Shown here: in pieces, positions 62,066 to 64,000 of the stretch
How positions within the stretch are numbered: the stretch's first letter is position 1
How the letters are laid out: every line of letters begins with the position of its first letter
NCBI GenBank assembly: GCA_017460515.1
Contig: JAFUAY010000038.1
Coordinates: 23,440-87,439, forward strand
Source of the DNA: Prevotella sp.
Lineage (GTDB): Bacteria > Bacteroidota > Bacteroidia > Bacteroidales > Bacteroidaceae
DNA: 64,000 nucleotides
Direction: 5' to 3'
Notes under the pieces: model-generated
Databases searched by the model: none
Told to the model about the DNA's origin: nothing
Seen by the model: only the letters and a program-made list of their open reading frames with translations
Position numbers and translations under genes: made by a program

Positions 62066-64000
62066 CTACATTCTTGCCTTCTGCTTCTCTCCGGCACCAG
62101 AGCCACGATATTTAGAGCGGGCCTCGTTGAATTTCCAGGTAAGGTCGAGCACAAAGGTGCGACGGGCAGGATTGTGCGTGGTCAGCTCCCGATATCCGTA
62201 GACGATGGCATCGGTCTTGTTGGTGTGGAAGATATCGCTGCAACGCAAGTCGAAAGTGAGTGTACCCATACGCTTTAAGTTGAGATCACGCTGCAGGCCT
62301 ACGTTGGTGAAAAGGCGAGTGCTGGTCATGCGGAAGTTGTTGTAATCGCCCTTCGAATTCCACTGGAGTGAGGCGTTGAGCCGGAAACCGTGTGGCAATT
62401 CGATGTCGTTCTGCCAACCAAGAATAAACCAAGGACGGTTCAACGTGATGGTGGAGCCATCGGCCGTAGGCGATTTGAAATCCTGCAACTGAGTGATGAT
62501 AGTCCACATAGGATGCCAGCAGCCGATGGTAGGCCGTGCTGATAACTGGATGCTGAACTTGTTGTAATCCTCCCAGCTGTTGATGGGACGCACAAGGCTG
62601 ACAAGGGGATCTTCAGAACCAGGGAAAGGCTCTGTCGACATAGTGAGGGCATCCTTCACGCGGCCATAGTTCAGCGTCAGGTTCGCCCATTTATAGGCAG
62701 CATTGAGCACCAGGCTATGGGTATAAGTCGGCAATAGATATGGGTTACCGCTCTGGTAAGTATAGCGGTTGACGTAAACCGTCGAACTGGTCAGATTGGC
62801 ATAGTTAGGACGCTCGATGTCACGACGGTAGGAGAGAGAGAGTTGTGCCTTGCCTACAGGGGCAGAGATGACCGCCGTAGGGAACCAGTCGCCATAGTCG
62901 CGGCAGACTTCATCCTCCTTCTTACCGAAGTTGAAGTATTCGTTTGTCAGATGCTCATAGCGCAGTCCTACCTGTGCATAGACTTTGCCAAAAGAGCGAC
63001 CATACTCCAGGAAGGCAGCTGATGATTTCTCATTAATTTCTGTGTCGGTGGTCTTCACAGGCACATAGTCGCTAGCCATAAACGAGTAGGCGTCAGTGCG
63101 ATGATTATAGCTATATTCGCCACCCAGAGAGAGATTACCTTTCCATACATGATAGGAGAGGATGAGTTTTGTGGCCCAGAAGTTGTTGCCGCTGAGGGTG
63201 TTGCTCTCGATGGTACGAGGAGCTGTAGTGTCTCCAGATGCAGGGGATGTCTGCTCCGTGGTGCTGCCAGGCGTCTTGGTGTCGTCAAAGAGTCCGTCGA
63301 TATTGAGGTCGATACCCAATTTGCCCACCTTGCCATTATAGTAGGCATTGAAGATGTGTTTGCTGAAACTCTCATCCTGCCAAATGCGACTTTCTGAATG
63401 CTCCGTGTACTTGCCGTTCACGTAGTTGTCGGTAAAGAACATACTGTTGAAGTCGCTGCTGGGGTGACGGTCGTATTTATAAAAGGCACCGAAGCTGTGG
63501 TTCTCGTCGACCATATAGTTCAATTGCAATTGCGGTGAATAACCCTTCCAGATGCTCTTCGATTCCTGCGAGTTGTTGCTCTGGATGTAATCCGGGCCTA
63601 CAAAGTAGGTGAGCTCATGCTCCTGCAACGATTTTGCATGACCGTAGCGCCCTGCCCACAGCGAGGCGGTAATGTCGAGACCGCCTGTGCGGTAGTTCAC
63701 ATCCAGGTTGTTCGTCAGCGTGTGACCATACTGGTATATGCCACTGAAATAGTCCTGAAACGAGAGACCTTCGCCCTGTGCCTTCTTCAGCGTGATGCGA
63801 ACTACGGCTTTGGTCGATGCCTTATAGCGGGCACCAGGGTTCTGAACTACATCTACATGCTGGATTTGGTCAGAACGCAGGCGAGAGAGTTCATTCAGAT
63901 CCTGTACCTTACGACCATTGATATATACCTCAGCATCGCCGCGTCCCAGCACCGTCACACTACCGCCGCGTTCAGTCTCAATCGATGGTATCTTTCCTAA
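62066..64000 (-). CDS. TonB-dependent receptor / outer-membrane barrel protein (partial, N-terminus off window)
   Basis: The open frame runs from the window edge (reading LGKIPSIETERGG...) to the stop at 62066, about 644 residues. The first part is the end of a plug domain: VLGRGDAEVYINGRKV, LRSDQIQHVDVVQNPGARYKAST. A large barrel follows with paired aromatic strands (YQYGHTLTNNLDVNYRTGG, YSYNHRTDAYSFMASDYVP, KAQLSLSYRRDIERPNYANL) ending FVLDLTWKFNEARSKY. It matches the OMP_b-brl_3 group of receptors often fed by an N-terminal carboxypeptidase-like domain. The substrate is unknown and no SusD gene follows it. Its final residues (RGSGAGEKQKARM) form a short basic tail rather than a terminal aromatic residue. 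Confidence 0.87.
   Translation of the reverse strand, partial: LGKIPSIETERGGSVTVLGRGDAEVYINGRKVQDLNELSRLRSDQIQHVDVVQNPGARYKASTKAVVRITLKKAQGEGLSFQDYFSGIYQYGHTLTNNLDVNYRTGGLDITASLWAGRYGHAKSLQEHELTYFVGPDYIQSNNSQESKSIWKGYSPQLQLNYMVDENHSFGAFYKYDRHPSSDFNSMFFTDNYVNGKYTEHSESRIWQDESFSKHIFNAYYNGKVGKLGIDLNIDGLFDDTKTPGSTTEQTSPASGDTTAPRTIESNTLSGNNFWATKLILSYHVWKGNLSLGGEYSYNHRTDAYSFMASDYVPVKTTDTEINEKSSAAFLEYGRSFGKVYAQVGLRYEHLTNEYFNFGKKEDEVCRDYGDWFPTAVISAPVGKAQLSLSYRRDIERPNYANLTSSTVYVNRYTYQSGNPYLLPTYTHSLVLNAAYKWANLTLNYGRVKDALTMSTEPFPGSEDPLVSLVRPINSWEDYNKFSIQLSARPTIGCWHPMWTIITQLQDFKSPTADGSTITLNRPWFILGWQNDIELPHGFRLNASLQWNSKGDYNNFRMTSTRLFTNVGLQRDLNLKRMGTLTFDLRCSDIFHTNKTDAIVYGYRELTTHNPARRTFVLDLTWKFNEARSKYRGSGAGEKQKARM

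Overview
The window looks like chromosome of a Bacteroidales bacterium, most likely from the Prevotellaceae. Many genes are preceded by the Bacteroidetes -7 promoter element TAnnTTTG and almost none has a Shine-Dalgarno sequence. The gene content fits: PPi-dependent phosphofructokinase, a GH10 xylanase interrupted by carbohydrate-binding modules, TonB-dependent receptors, a propeller-type sensor kinase and a MaeB malic enzyme. No plasmid or phage backbone is visible.

Region 1 (1-17223). A LacI-type regulator running off the left edge is divergent from a tightly packed plus-strand run of about 15 kb. That run encodes a response-regulator/PP2C phosphatase, a membrane coiled-coil beta-propeller protein, a propeller sensor kinase whose phospho-acceptor His is replaced by Asp, a small soluble kinase with an intact His box, an RsbW-like ATPase, a TonB-dependent receptor with an unusual N-terminus, and an 1872-residue two-module NRPS (A-PCP-C-A-PCP-TE) whose thioesterase has Cys in place of Ser. 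Gaps are 2-53 bp or overlaps. I read this as one signalling, uptake and peptide-synthesis system; it is the most unusual content here. An AAA ATPase with its own promoter follows.

Region 2 (17274-26743). The iorA-iorB-aminotransferase set (aromatic 2-oxoacid/amino acid metabolism) has a hairpin-rich spacer inside it. Then come tRNA-Ser(CGA), a six-copy 22-bp palindrome-containing repeat array, a GH10 xylanase broken by an in-frame TGA, an FGGY sugar kinase, and a RAYT-like HUH protein with an expanding Ala/Pro repeat.

Region 3 (26761-31104). A small restriction-modification-like island: a truncated and frameshifted DNA methyltransferase, a DUF262-HNH endonuclease and an EcoRI-type adenine methyltransferase. 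Upstream of these lies a promoter-hairpin-terminator unit that looks like a structured RNA of about 230 nt. The island lies beyond the 3' end of tRNA-Arg(TCT).

Region 4 (31210-55699). Mostly housekeeping: a PP2C-like protein, YgiQ, an amidase-like protein, an acyltransferase, PPi-PFK, GH25 lysozyme, SerC-SerA, a SpoU methyltransferase, a GHL10 hydrolase, an outer-membrane protein, NadC, a C69 dipeptidase, a lipoprotein, TrmD, patatin, FolK, MaeB, RarA and a TRIC/UPF0126 channel.

Region 5 (55700-64000). Hsp20 behind a sigma-54-like promoter and a rare strong Shine-Dalgarno. Two minus-strand operons follow: PH protein-XRE-S41 peptidase-PNPOx-Cys-rich protein-CAT-like, and GyrI-like-YjdF-hydrolase. 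An outer-membrane receptor runs off the right edge.
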